DNA from: an uncultured Oscillospiraceae bacterium
GTDB taxonomy: Bacteria; Bacillota; Clostridia; Oscillospirales; Oscillospiraceae
Length of the DNA: 64,000 nucleotides
Assembly (NCBI GenBank): GCA_910587645.1
Contig: CAJUNA010000005.1
Span: forward strand, 124,001-188,000
Reading direction: 5' to 3'
Below, piece after piece: positions 1 through 7,700 of the stretch. The position numbers and the translations under genes were made by a program. Positions within the stretch are counted from its first letter, which is position 1. Every line of letters begins with the position of its first letter. The notes under the pieces were generated by a model that saw only the letters and a list, made by a program, of their open reading frames with translations, did not search any database and had not been told where the DNA came from.

Positions 1-1398
1 CCCAACAGCGCCACCAGCAAGAAGGCCGGCACCGTGAAGTTCTCCTTCACCGCCACCGGCTACGCCCGCAACAGCAGCAAGTCCACTACCCGTACGGGCA
101 CCGTGTCCATCACCTACATGGGCGGCAGCCCCAAGGATATCACCTACACAGTGAACGCCAATGGCTCCGTGAACCTGAAGGCCAGCGATTTCACCGCCGC
201 CTATAAGGAGGCCACCGGCAGCACCGCGCCCAGCGGCATGACCATCGTGCTCCAGGGCGTACCCCGTAACGGAACCCTGACCTATACCGACAGCAGCAAG
301 AGCAAGCCCACCGATGTTAAGCTGACCAGCAGCAACATCAAGAACCGCAGCTTCACTACCCGCTCCAGCGGCACGAACCAGATCAACGATGTATCCTACT
401 CCGGCAATTCCGGCACGGATACCATTGAGTACATCGCGTACTCCGGCAATTCCGCCCAGTTTACAGGTAAGATTGTCTTCAATGGCGCGCCTACCGCTCC
501 TACAAACCTGAGCGTGACCTTCACCAGCACCAACGGCGCCGCCGCCACGCTTAGCAGCGCGGCCTTCACCACCGCTAACGCTACGGTGATGGGCAAGACC
601 TACCGCCTGCGCTTTACCGCGCCTACCAATGGCAGCCTGCTGCTCAACGGCGCTACTACCGCTGTTGGCGTGGACATCTTCCCCAGCAACCTGGGCAGCG
701 TGAGCTACCGTCCCAAGGCCGGCTTTAACGGCTCTGACAAGTGCCTGTTCATGGCTTATGACGCCTCCGGCAACCTGACTGGCAGCGGCACTGTCAACTT
801 CGTGGTTGTGGGCAATCCCGCCAATACCACCACCCCCGGCACAACCCCCGGCGCGTCCAGCATCAGCCAGTTTAAGGACGTTCCCGCCACTGCCTGGTAC
901 CGCACTGAGCTGGCCGATCTGGTGAGCAAGGGCATTATCAAAGGCAAGAGTGCTACCAGCTTTGCTCCCCGGGACAACGTAACCTATGGCGAAGCACTGA
1001 AGATGGTCCTCCGCGCCGCCGGCCACACCGCCGAGGAAGGCACCGGCAACAACTGGGCCATCAATTACAAGAACCTGGCAGTCAGCAAGGGCTGGATCAG
1101 CAACGACATCGTCCTGACCAACGCTATCAGCCGCGCGGCCATGGCTGACTTGGTGGCTAAGGTTCTGGGTGTTGCATCCTCCGGCGCGGCGTCCCCCTTC
1201 GCTGACACCGCCAACGGCTACGCTATCGCCCTGTATAACACTACGCCCCGTATTTTCAATGGTGAGACTGGCAAGGATGGCAAGCTGTACTTCAACGGCG
1301 GCGATTCCTTGAAGCGTGAGCAGATTTGTGCGGTGATTTACCGTGTGAATCAGTACTACACCAACGCCAACTCCAACCAGATGCCCGACGGCATTTAA
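1..1398 (+). CDS. S-layer homology (SLH) domain surface protein, 5' end outside the window
   Basis: The reading frame is open from the first base, so the N-terminus and signal peptide lie upstream; the first in-frame GTG (base 34) is internal and not a start. The visible part begins with Thr/Ser/Asn-rich, beta-rich repeats of cadherin/Ig-like type (motifs like GTVSITY, GSLLLNG, DIFPSNLGSVSYRPKAGFNG). It then has a Thr/Pro/Gly linker and a C-terminal SLH region of about 150 residues beginning SQFKDVPATAWY, with a second SLH-like repeat ending in KREQICAVIYRVNQYY. SLH domains anchor proteins to pyruvylated secondary wall polymer, so this is probably a wall-attached S-layer or adhesin-like protein. 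It ends in a stop followed at once by a strong hairpin terminator. The partner domain is unknown because the gene is cut. Confidence 0.85.
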   Translation, partial: PNSATSKKAGTVKFSFTATGYARNSSKSTTRTGTVSITYMGGSPKDITYTVNANGSVNLKASDFTAAYKEATGSTAPSGMTIVLQGVPRNGTLTYTDSSKSKPTDVKLTSSNIKNRSFTTRSSGTNQINDVSYSGNSGTDTIEYIAYSGNSAQFTGKIVFNGAPTAPTNLSVTFTSTNGAAATLSSAAFTTANATVMGKTYRLRFTAPTNGSLLLNGATTAVGVDIFPSNLGSVSYRPKAGFNGSDKCLFMAYDASGNLTGSGTVNFVVVGNPANTTTPGTTPGASSISQFKDVPATAWYRTELADLVSKGIIKGKSATSFAPRDNVTYGEALKMVLRAAGHTAEEGTGNNWAINYKNLAVSKGWISNDIVLTNAISRAAMADLVAKVLGVASSGAASPFADTANGYAIALYNTTPRIFNGETGKDGKLYFNGGDSLKREQICAVIYRVNQYYTNANSNQMPDGI

Positions 1399-1423
1399 GG
1401 AACGGTTTTCCGGCAAAAGCATA

Positions 1424-1460
1424 GAAAACAGCCCCCACGCCAAAGCGTGGGGGCTGTTTG
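1424..1460 (+). terminator. Rho-independent terminator after the SLH gene
   Basis: Inverted repeat with arms aacagcccccacgc and gcgtgggggctgtt separated by a short caaa loop. It lies about 25-30 bases after the SLH stop codon and ends in a T-rich run. The A run on the 5' side means it could also end transcription of the minus-strand small genes coming from the other side. Confidence 0.85.
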
Positions 1461-1470
1461 TGTACCGCTG

Positions 1471-1566
1471 TCATCCCAGCAGGGGCAAAAGAAAGCTTGC
1501 CAGCATAGTGACCACCAGAATGCCAATAATTACACGGGAGATGATCTTGACCATTTTAGGACTCAT
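1471..1566 (-). CDS. 31-residue single-pass membrane microprotein
   Basis: A 31-codon frame (MSPKMVKIISRVIIGILVV, then TMLASFLLPLLG) consists of a short basic N-terminus and one hydrophobic helix of about 21 residues. Its ATG overlaps the TGA of the DUF951 gene by 4 bases (ATGA), which implies translational coupling, and the DUF951 end supplies GAGGAGGTGG as an SD. Very small single-helix proteins of this kind (for example those labelled DUF4044) are known in Firmicutes, but the family cannot be assigned from sequence reading alone. The coupling and clean hydrophobic profile argue that it is real. The function is unknown. Confidence 0.6.
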   Translation of the reverse strand: MSPKMVKIISRVIIGILVVTMLASFLLPLLG

Positions 1567-1754
1567 TGCGCCACCTCCTCGTCCAGGATTTTTTTGATGG
1601 CCTTTTCGGCCTTGCTTCTGGGCAGCATCAATTCATGGCCGCAGGTTTCGCATTTCAGCTTAATATCCATGCCTAGCCGGAGAATACTCCAGGTTTTCCC
1701 ACCGCAGGGATGGAGTTTTTTCAGTTCGACCCGGTCGTTCAGCTTTAAGTCCAT
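1563..1754 (-). CDS. DUF951 domain protein
   Basis: A 63-residue protein beginning MDLKLNDRVELKKLHPCGG, with a CxxC pair (LKCETCGHE) that, with the earlier HPCG cysteine, could bind zinc. The motif set (DRVELKKLHPCGG, W, LGMDIKLKC.TCGHELMLPR) matches the DUF951 family, small Firmicutes proteins often found near DNA-replication and segregation genes and of unproven role, perhaps nucleic-acid binding. The SD GAGGTGA lies 7 bases before the ATG. The gene is followed without a gap by the 31-residue membrane microprotein, so the two probably form one transcript. Confidence 0.85.
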   Translation of the reverse strand: MDLKLNDRVELKKLHPCGGKTWSILRLGMDIKLKCETCGHELMLPRSKAEKAIKKILDEEVAQ

Positions 1755-1839
1755 AGAAAAATCACCTCATTTTTTCACCGGTCAAGCACCGGCCCGCATA
1801 CACTGTCATATCCCAAGAAAAGCAAGGACGGTGTAGTAC

Positions 1840-2721
1840 ATGCGCAGGAACGAATATTTACCGGAAGGCACGGGACCCCAGTTCCCGGAGAACCAGCCCC
1901 TCAGCGTACTGGAACAGGCCATGGCGGAACAAACGGTGCTGGAGGGAATGGCTATCCGCTGCGATGGGCGGCGGGATCTGACCATCCGGTTTGGTGGATA
2001 CGAGGGGACGATCTCCCGCCAGGACGCCATCCATCCCGCCATCAGCGGTGCGGAGCGGGACATCGCGGTGCTCTCACGGGTCGGGAAGCCCACCTGCTTC
2101 ACCATCACTGGTTTGACGGTGGACGGAGGGGGCAGGCCGCGTTTGACACTTTCCCGCCGGGCGGCCCAGGAGCAGGCCATCGCCTATTTGCTGAATCACA
2201 GTACCCCAGGCGCGGTTCTGCCAGCCAGGGCGACCCATCTGGAGAGCTTTGGCGCCTTTGTGGATTTAGGATGCGGCGTGACCTCGCTGATCCCCCTGGA
2301 AAATATATCGGTGTCCCGGGTAACCCATCCATCGGAACGTTTCCACATCGGCCAGGAGCTTCTTACAGCGGTTACAGAGATTGATGTCCCCGCCTGCCGG
2401 TTTTATCTGACCCACAAGGAGCTGCTGGGAACCTGGATGGAGAACGCCGCCGCCTTTGCCCCCGGCGAAGCGGTCCCAGGCATCGTGCGGGGTATTAAGG
2501 AATACGGCATTTTTGTAGAGCTGACGCCTAACTTGTCGGGCCTGGCGGAATGGCGCGGGGCGGTTAATGTAGGGGATGCGGTATCAGTTTACATAAAGTC
2601 TATTTCGCCGGAGACACGGAAAATTAAGCTGCAAATTATCCAGAATCTCGGCCCCGCTGGGCCGGCGAAGGAGCTGAAATATTTCATTACCGATGGCCCT
2701 GTCCAGGATTGGGTTTACTAA
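1840..2721 (+). CDS. S1 RNA-binding domain protein (ribosomal protein S1-like)
   Basis: A 293-residue soluble protein. Residues about 130-195 (AVLPARATHLESFGAFVDLG...GVTSLIPLENIS) form a clear S1 OB-fold motif. A second repeat at about 207-265 (GEAVPGIVRGIKEYGIFVELTPNLSGLAEW) also matches S1. The N-terminal ~120 residues resemble the reduced first repeat of the short S1-like proteins of Clostridia. It is shorter than E. coli S1 (six repeats), so it is probably an RNA-binding regulator or short RpsA paralogue and not the canonical ribosomal protein. It stands alone, facing rarA tail to tail with only 6 bases between their stops. Confidence 0.85.
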   Translation: MRRNEYLPEGTGPQFPENQPLSVLEQAMAEQTVLEGMAIRCDGRRDLTIRFGGYEGTISRQDAIHPAISGAERDIAVLSRVGKPTCFTITGLTVDGGGRPRLTLSRRAAQEQAIAYLLNHSTPGAVLPARATHLESFGAFVDLGCGVTSLIPLENISVSRVTHPSERFHIGQELLTAVTEIDVPACRFYLTHKELLGTWMENAAAFAPGEAVPGIVRGIKEYGIFVELTPNLSGLAEWRGAVNVGDAVSVYIKSISPETRKIKLQIIQNLGPAGPAKELKYFITDGPVQDWVY

Positions 2722-2727
2722 ATGGGG

Positions 2728-3987
2728 CTAGCCTTTCAGCTTCTCCCAATAATTTTTCGCGGCCTGCTCGTTTTTATTATCCCCAAATTGGTAGTAGCAG
2801 GCCCCTGCCAGCTCATCGGGCAGGTATTGCTGCCGGACCCAGTGGCCTGGAAAGTCGTGGGGATAGCGGTAGCCTTGTTCCCGCTCCTGGCCGGTGGAAT
2901 CGGCATGCACATTTTGCAGTTCCCTTGGGACGGATCCAGTCCGTCCCTTTTTCACATCGCTCCAGGCAGCGCCAATGGCGTTGATCACAGAATTGGATTT
3001 AGGCGCGGTTGCCAACAGCACCGCCGCCTGGGCCAGCGGGAGCTGGGCTTCCGGCAGCCCAAGCTGCATGGCGGTATCCACGCAGGCCTTGACGATAGAA
3101 ATGGCCTGGGGATAGGCCATGCCCACATCCTCGCTGGCGGAGCAGAGGAGCCTGCGGCAGGGGGTAATCAGGTCTCCGGCCTCCAGGAAGCGGGCCAGAT
3201 AGTGGAGCGCGGCGTCAGGATCGCTGCCGCGCAGGGACTTCATTAGGGCGGAGGCCAGGTCATACATGGCGTCGCCGCCCCGGTCATAGCGCATGGCGCT
3301 GCGCTGGGATACCTGTTCCGCATCAGAGACGGTCAGCAGCAGCCTGCCGTCCGTTGTGGGCGCGGCTTCATAGAGCAGCTCCACGGCGTTCATGGCTTTC
3401 CGCACATCACCGCCGCAGGCGTGGGCGATGTAGTCCGGCACGCCCTCCTCCCAGGTCAGGGGGAGGGGGCTTTCTTTTTGCACCAGGGCCAATGCCCGGT
3501 TCACCGCAGGGCGCACATCGGCGGCAGTAACGGGCTTGAATTCAAAGACCGTGCTGCGGCTGAGCAGGGCAGCGTAAACGTAAAAATAGGGGTTTTCGGT
3601 AGTGGAAGCAATCAGGGTGATAGCGCCGTTCTCCATAAATTCCAGCAGGGATTGCTGTTGCTTTTTGTTGAAGTACTGGATTTCGTCCAGATACAGCAGG
3701 ACTCCGCCGGGAGCCATCAAAGTTCCCACATCCCCGATAATCCCCTTGACATCCTGCAAGGACGCGGTAGTCGCATTCAGCTTATAGAGGGTCCGGTGGG
3801 TCTGTTTGGCGATAATGTTGGCGATCGTAGTCTTTCCGGTCCCGGACGGCCCATAAAAGACCATGTTCGCATCTGTACCCTTTTCAATAAACCGGCGCAG
3901 CAAGGCGTTTGCGCCTAGCAAATGCCGCTGTCCAACCACTTCTTCCAGCGTTTCTGGACGGATGCGGTCTGCTAGAGGACGATCCAT
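2728..3987 (-). CDS. rarA: Replication-associated recombination protein A (RarA/MgsA), AAA+ ATPase
   Basis: A 419-residue clamp-loader-like ATPase acting at stalled replication forks. It begins MDRPLADRIRPETLEEVVGQ, the family signature. Walker A GPSGTGKT is at residues 46-53, Walker B LLYLDEIQYFNK around 95-106, sensor 1 around IASTTENPYF and the arginine-finger region LLSRSTVFEF. The C-terminal part (ALHYLARFLEAGDL, ICR-type helices, YRYPHDFPGHWVRQQYLPD) matches the tetramerisation and MgsA C-terminal domain. The start was chosen at the ATG preceded by AAGGAG with 8 bases spacing; an upstream GTG has no room for an SD. Length agrees with the family. Confidence 0.97.
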   Translation of the reverse strand: MDRPLADRIRPETLEEVVGQRHLLGANALLRRFIEKGTDANMVFYGPSGTGKTTIANIIAKQTHRTLYKLNATTASLQDVKGIIGDVGTLMAPGGVLLYLDEIQYFNKKQQQSLLEFMENGAITLIASTTENPYFYVYAALLSRSTVFEFKPVTAADVRPAVNRALALVQKESPLPLTWEEGVPDYIAHACGGDVRKAMNAVELLYEAAPTTDGRLLLTVSDAEQVSQRSAMRYDRGGDAMYDLASALMKSLRGSDPDAALHYLARFLEAGDLITPCRRLLCSASEDVGMAYPQAISIVKACVDTAMQLGLPEAQLPLAQAAVLLATAPKSNSVINAIGAAWSDVKKGRTGSVPRELQNVHADSTGQEREQGYRYPHDFPGHWVRQQYLPDELAGACYYQFGDNKNEQAAKNYWEKLKG

Positions 3988-4029
3988 GGGGATCACTCCT
4001 TTCGTTTGCGTTATGGGGAGTGGGGAGAG

Positions 4030-4500
4030 TTAGCTTCGGCTGCATTTTTCAGCATCAATGGCAAGCACTACCATTAGCGCGCACAGCGCATTGCTGGGGT
4101 CTGGCACATCAATGACATAGGTGTCTGTCCATTGGAACAGTTCTTTGCCGATAACGGCTACTAGGCCCTGGCTGGGGCTGGTGATGGAATAGTCCCACTC
4201 CATCCATTCCCCCTCCACCTGCCAATCGCTGCAATCGAAGGTAAAATGGGGCGTAAAAAAGCTGAACTCTTTTTTTAGGCAGCCCAGATATTCACCGTAG
4301 GCGTATAGTTCGAACTGGGGAAGGAACGTGATGACCTTTTGCTGGACTGTGCCGATGTGTTGGCCGGAAGCGTCCAGAATATGCAGGCAGTGGCCCCAGC
4401 TCAGTTTACCCTCTACCGTGAAGAGGATAGCCCCGGAGTCATCGTAAATGTCGTAGCTGTCAAACCAGGAAAAAAACCGCTGCTTAAATAACATTTTCAT
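4030..4500 (-). CDS. LURP-one-related (YxjI/Tubby-like) family protein
   Basis: A 156-residue protein beginning MKMLFKQRFFSWFDSYDIYDDSG. The pattern of a bent beta-strand barrel (SYDIYDDSGAILFTVEGKLSWGHCLHILDASG..IGTVQQKVITFLPQFELY, then a C-terminal VIDVPDP...CALMVVLAIDAEK) matches the LURP-one-related/YxjI family, whose fold resembles Tubby and scramblase. The cellular role in bacteria is unknown; a membrane-lipid or phosphoinositide-binding role is speculative. The SD AGGAGG is 6 bases before the ATG. It lies 33 bases downstream of the MCP gene in the same direction and may be co-transcribed. Confidence 0.8.
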   Translation of the reverse strand: MKMLFKQRFFSWFDSYDIYDDSGAILFTVEGKLSWGHCLHILDASGQHIGTVQQKVITFLPQFELYAYGEYLGCLKKEFSFFTPHFTFDCSDWQVEGEWMEWDYSITSPSQGLVAVIGKELFQWTDTYVIDVPDPSNALCALMVVLAIDAEKCSRS

Positions 4501-4533
4501 AGGCGTCCTCCTATCCGGCGTCCCGTCAGATCA

Positions 4534-6120
4534 TTATAGGTTAGCAAAAACGTCCATCTGCCGCTGCAACTCCCCGACAATCTCCTGATTGGTGTCCATC
4601 CGGGCGGTAATACCGCCCATATCATCCACCAGGGTGCGGGTACTGCCCGCCGCGCCGGTGAGACCGGAAGCCGCGCCGTCGATTGCGCCGGAAATGCTGG
4701 AAATGGCCCCTGCGATTTCATCCATAGCGATCCGCAGGCGGTCCGCCTGCTGGTTAAATGCTTCCATGGAGTGGCCGATATAGACGGAATCCTCCCGGTA
4801 CTGCTGCCCAGCTTGGACGGAGCGGTCAAGCTGGGTCAGGATGGCCTTGCCCAGATAATCCGCTAGTTCCTCCGCACTGCTGGAGAGGTAATCCACCGCG
4901 CCGGTGACCACTGTGCTGACTTCCTGAATATGGTTGGCAGTTCCGGCACAGGAATCAGCCAGCTTACGGATTTCCTGGGCTACCACGGCAAAACCCTTTC
5001 CAGCCTCCCCAGCCCGGGAGGCTTCAATGGAGGCGTTAATGGCGATCAGGTCTGTGGAAGAGGAAATGGAGAGGATATCCTTGGTCAGGCTACCGATCTG
5101 GTCAACACTGCGGCTCTTGGCGATGGCCTGTTGCAGTACGGCCATGATTTCCTCGGTTCGCGCGCGGACAGTTTCCATTTCCTGCCGCGCGGACTGCTCC
5201 ATTTCCCCAGCCCGGCAGCGCATGCCGGCGGAATAGGCCGTGATGGCGGAGCACTCCTCCACCATACTTTTGGCATCGCTTTGGGTTCCTGCCGCGTTGG
5301 CACGGATGGAAGCCGCGCTCCCCGCGATTTCCTCCAAGACAGCAGAGAGCTGCTCCGTCAGGCCGGAGAGCTGCCGGACGCTGCCGCTGGAGGTCTGTGT
5401 ACGGTGGCGGACTTCTCCTACCACGCCGCTAATGCGGTCAGAACTGTCCTGCAAAGTCGCCATCGCGCTGTGGATGGGGGCGATGACGGACTTCTTTACG
5501 ATCCGGAAGGCCGCTGCGACCAGCAGGACGCCTAACGTCAGGGTGATGGCGCTGGTGACGAGGGAGATGATGTAGACTGTTGTCAGGTGGCGGCGGGCCG
5601 CTTCTGTCTGGGCGGTAATGGAGGTATGGAGCGTGTCGATATCCTCCTCCACGGAACCGCTCCAGAGGGCGACATCGCCGTTAGCGGTCGCGTAAGCGTC
5701 CTGGGTTTTGCTATCGGCGCTGGCACAGACCAGGTGAACCAGGGCGTGCTTGAACTGCGTATAACCAGCCAGGAGGGAGCGATAGACCTCCTGATCCTCT
5801 CCACTGGCATAGGGCCCGTAGGCCGCCAGTTTTTCGTCCAGCCCGGCCTCCTCGGCTTTGATCTCTTGAACCAGGCGGATCATGGTAGCGTGATCTGCCG
5901 CGACGATATGGGACAGGGCAAGGCGGTGAATATCCATCATAGAGCGGCGGATTTCCTCCAGTTTCGTCTCCCCCACCATAAATTCGTCCACAATGTGCCC
6001 CGCGTTGGCATGGACGTTGTTGATGCTGAATACCGCCAGGATATTGGACAGCAGGGCGACCAATCCCAGCAGCACAATTGGTAAAATCAACCGCTGCTGA
6101 AGCGTTAGCTTTCCTTTCAT
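4534..6120 (-). CDS. Methyl-accepting chemotaxis protein
   Basis: A 528-residue transmembrane chemoreceptor. TM1 is at about residues 12-34. A periplasmic-type four-helix-bundle sensor of about 145 residues (ETKLEEIRRSMMDIHRLALS...) follows, then TM2 at about 181-205, a short linker and a long cytoplasmic coiled coil. The signalling tip is recognisable at about 345-390 (TDLIAINASIEASRAGEAGKGFAVVAQEIRKLAD). There is no obvious C-terminal CheR-binding pentapeptide. Chemotaxis or flagellar genes are not in this window. A sugar-binding lipoprotein gene lies immediately upstream (49 bases), so that protein may present a ligand to this receptor; this is inference from position. SD GGGAGG is 9 bases before ATG. 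Confidence 0.96.
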   Translation of the reverse strand: MKGKLTLQQRLILPIVLLGLVALLSNILAVFSINNVHANAGHIVDEFMVGETKLEEIRRSMMDIHRLALSHIVAADHATMIRLVQEIKAEEAGLDEKLAAYGPYASGEDQEVYRSLLAGYTQFKHALVHLVCASADSKTQDAYATANGDVALWSGSVEEDIDTLHTSITAQTEAARRHLTTVYIISLVTSAITLTLGVLLVAAAFRIVKKSVIAPIHSAMATLQDSSDRISGVVGEVRHRTQTSSGSVRQLSGLTEQLSAVLEEIAGSAASIRANAAGTQSDAKSMVEECSAITAYSAGMRCRAGEMEQSARQEMETVRARTEEIMAVLQQAIAKSRSVDQIGSLTKDILSISSSTDLIAINASIEASRAGEAGKGFAVVAQEIRKLADSCAGTANHIQEVSTVVTGAVDYLSSSAEELADYLGKAILTQLDRSVQAGQQYREDSVYIGHSMEAFNQQADRLRIAMDEIAGAISSISGAIDGAASGLTGAAGSTRTLVDDMGGITARMDTNQEIVGELQRQMDVFANL

Positions 6121-6168
6121 GCTTAATTTCCTCCCAATGAATCAATCAGACTGTCCGGCCGGTACACA

Positions 6169-7407
6169 CTATCGTGCCGTCACGCCCTCCACCATGCGGT
6201 CGAGCTGGGCCTGGAGGGCGGCGCCGGAGGGGTTGCCCTCCGCCATGTTCCCGGCAAATTCGGCCACCGGATCCCAGAACTTCCCGCCTACCCGTTGAAG
6301 CTGGGAAAATTCCGATTGGGCCAGCAGGGCAGCGATTGCCGGAGAAGCCTGAACCTCCGGGGAATTGGCCGCGCTGGTATTGGCAGGACCCTGGCCCCGC
6401 ATCTGGAAGCGTAATCGTTGATTGGATTCACTGGTGATCCACTCCGCCAGCTTTGCCGCCCACTCTGGATGCTGGGAGTAGGCGTTTACACCGATGAGCT
6501 TGCAGCCGGAGAAGGATGCCATCTGGATCTGCCGCCCCTTGCAGGTATAGGTAGGCAGCTTGGCCGCGCCGGTATTGCGGCCCCAGGCTTCTTCGACAGC
6601 TACGGCGTTCCACACGCCGCTGATCCCGGCAATAACGGACCCGTCCCGGACGCCCTCCATAAACGCGGTGTCTGTCCGGTTGGCAAACGCGGGGCTTGCG
6701 GCAATGGACAGCATGGACTGGGCCACATCTACCCCGCGGATGGGGTTATCGGTGCTGTTCCAGGTACAATAGTTGGTCAGCCCATCGTCATTCAGGCCAA
6801 TTTCCAGGCCGGTATTGCCGAAAAAGGCGTAAACATACCAGGCAGAAGACCAGTCCATGGACACCAGCTTTTCTGCTTCCTCCGCAACGGCCAGCATCCG
6901 GTCAAGGTTTTGCACATCCTCTTCGGAGAAATAGGCCTTGTTATAATAGAGGAAGTACCCATTATCCGCCGTCAATGGATATGCGTAAAGCGCGCCGTCC
7001 ACGCTGGCAGCTTCTACCGCAGCGGAGAGACTGGAAGCACGGAGGCCGGCCTCGTTTTCAATAGGATCCAGCCCTCCGGCGGCGGCCAGCGCGGACACCT
7101 GGTCATCGGCGAAAGCGAAGACGTCCGCGCCCCCCTCCAGGTCGCCCAGCAGGACGTCTTTACAGTTGGACTCACTCTGAGGCTGATAAGTAATTTGGAA
7201 ACTGGCCTCGCCAGCGTAGTGCGCCTGGAAGGAGGAAAAAATTTCCTGAAGCAGTGCTGCGTCCTCCTCCGCGCCCCAGACCGTCAGAGAGATGGTAGAA
7301 GGGGTGGGCAATGTGGCGGCAGGCGGTTCCTGCTCCTGTTCGCCGCAGGCGGCGGCCGGGAGCAGGATACATACAGACAGAAGTAGGAAGAGAATTTTCT
7401 TTTTCAT
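6169..7407 (-). CDS. Extracellular sugar-binding lipoprotein (ABC solute-binding protein, family 1)
   Basis: 412 residues. The N-terminus MKKKILFLLLSVCILLPAAACG is a lipoprotein signal peptide with lipobox AAAC. The body (SLTVWGAEEDAALLQEIFSSF, YAYPLTADNGYFLYYNKAYF, AGISGVWNA, WAAKLAEWITSE) is typical of maltose-type solute-binding proteins. The start was set at the ATG 8 bases after GGAAAGG and downstream of a good promoter; a longer frame would begin upstream of that promoter. No permease genes adjoin it. It lies between a chemoreceptor and the two hybrid kinases, so it may serve signalling or share permeases encoded elsewhere. Confidence 0.93.
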   Translation of the reverse strand: MKKKILFLLLSVCILLPAAACGEQEQEPPAATLPTPSTISLTVWGAEEDAALLQEIFSSFQAHYAGEASFQITYQPQSESNCKDVLLGDLEGGADVFAFADDQVSALAAAGGLDPIENEAGLRASSLSAAVEAASVDGALYAYPLTADNGYFLYYNKAYFSEEDVQNLDRMLAVAEEAEKLVSMDWSSAWYVYAFFGNTGLEIGLNDDGLTNYCTWNSTDNPIRGVDVAQSMLSIAASPAFANRTDTAFMEGVRDGSVIAGISGVWNAVAVEEAWGRNTGAAKLPTYTCKGRQIQMASFSGCKLIGVNAYSQHPEWAAKLAEWITSESNQRLRFQMRGQGPANTSAANSPEVQASPAIAALLAQSEFSQLQRVGGKFWDPVAEFAGNMAEGNPSGAALQAQLDRMVEGVTAR

Positions 7408-7440
7408 ATGATCCAGCCTTTCCAAGTATTTCCGTGGGTA

Positions 7441-7469
7441 ATTATACCATTTCAGGGGGAGGTTGACAA
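7441..7469 (-). promoter_or_regulatory. Sigma-A type promoter for the solute-binding protein gene
   Basis: On the minus strand TTGTCA (7464-7469) is separated by 17 bases from TATAAT (7441-7446), about 35 bases before the chosen ATG. Both hexamers are near consensus. Confidence 0.75.
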
Positions 7470-7700
7470 GCGCAAAATGGAGGGAGCGGGACAAAGGCAT
7501 ACATGAACAGGCAGTTCACAGATGGTTTGCGTATACCTTTATCCCGCTTTCCCCAATTTAAGCGTGACAGCCGGGCCGGCAGATTACTGGCGGTTCCGGG
7601 CATATAGAATTTTCACATGCCAGTTTACTGTCTGGCCGCATACGCGCGAAGCGGGCGCGCACCAATGAGAAGCACCCTAACAGCATGGCGGGCGCTGGCG

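Noticed and set aside
34..1398. Treating base 34 as the true start of the SLH protein
   Set aside because: The frame is open to base 1 without a stop or SD, so the start lies upstream of the window.
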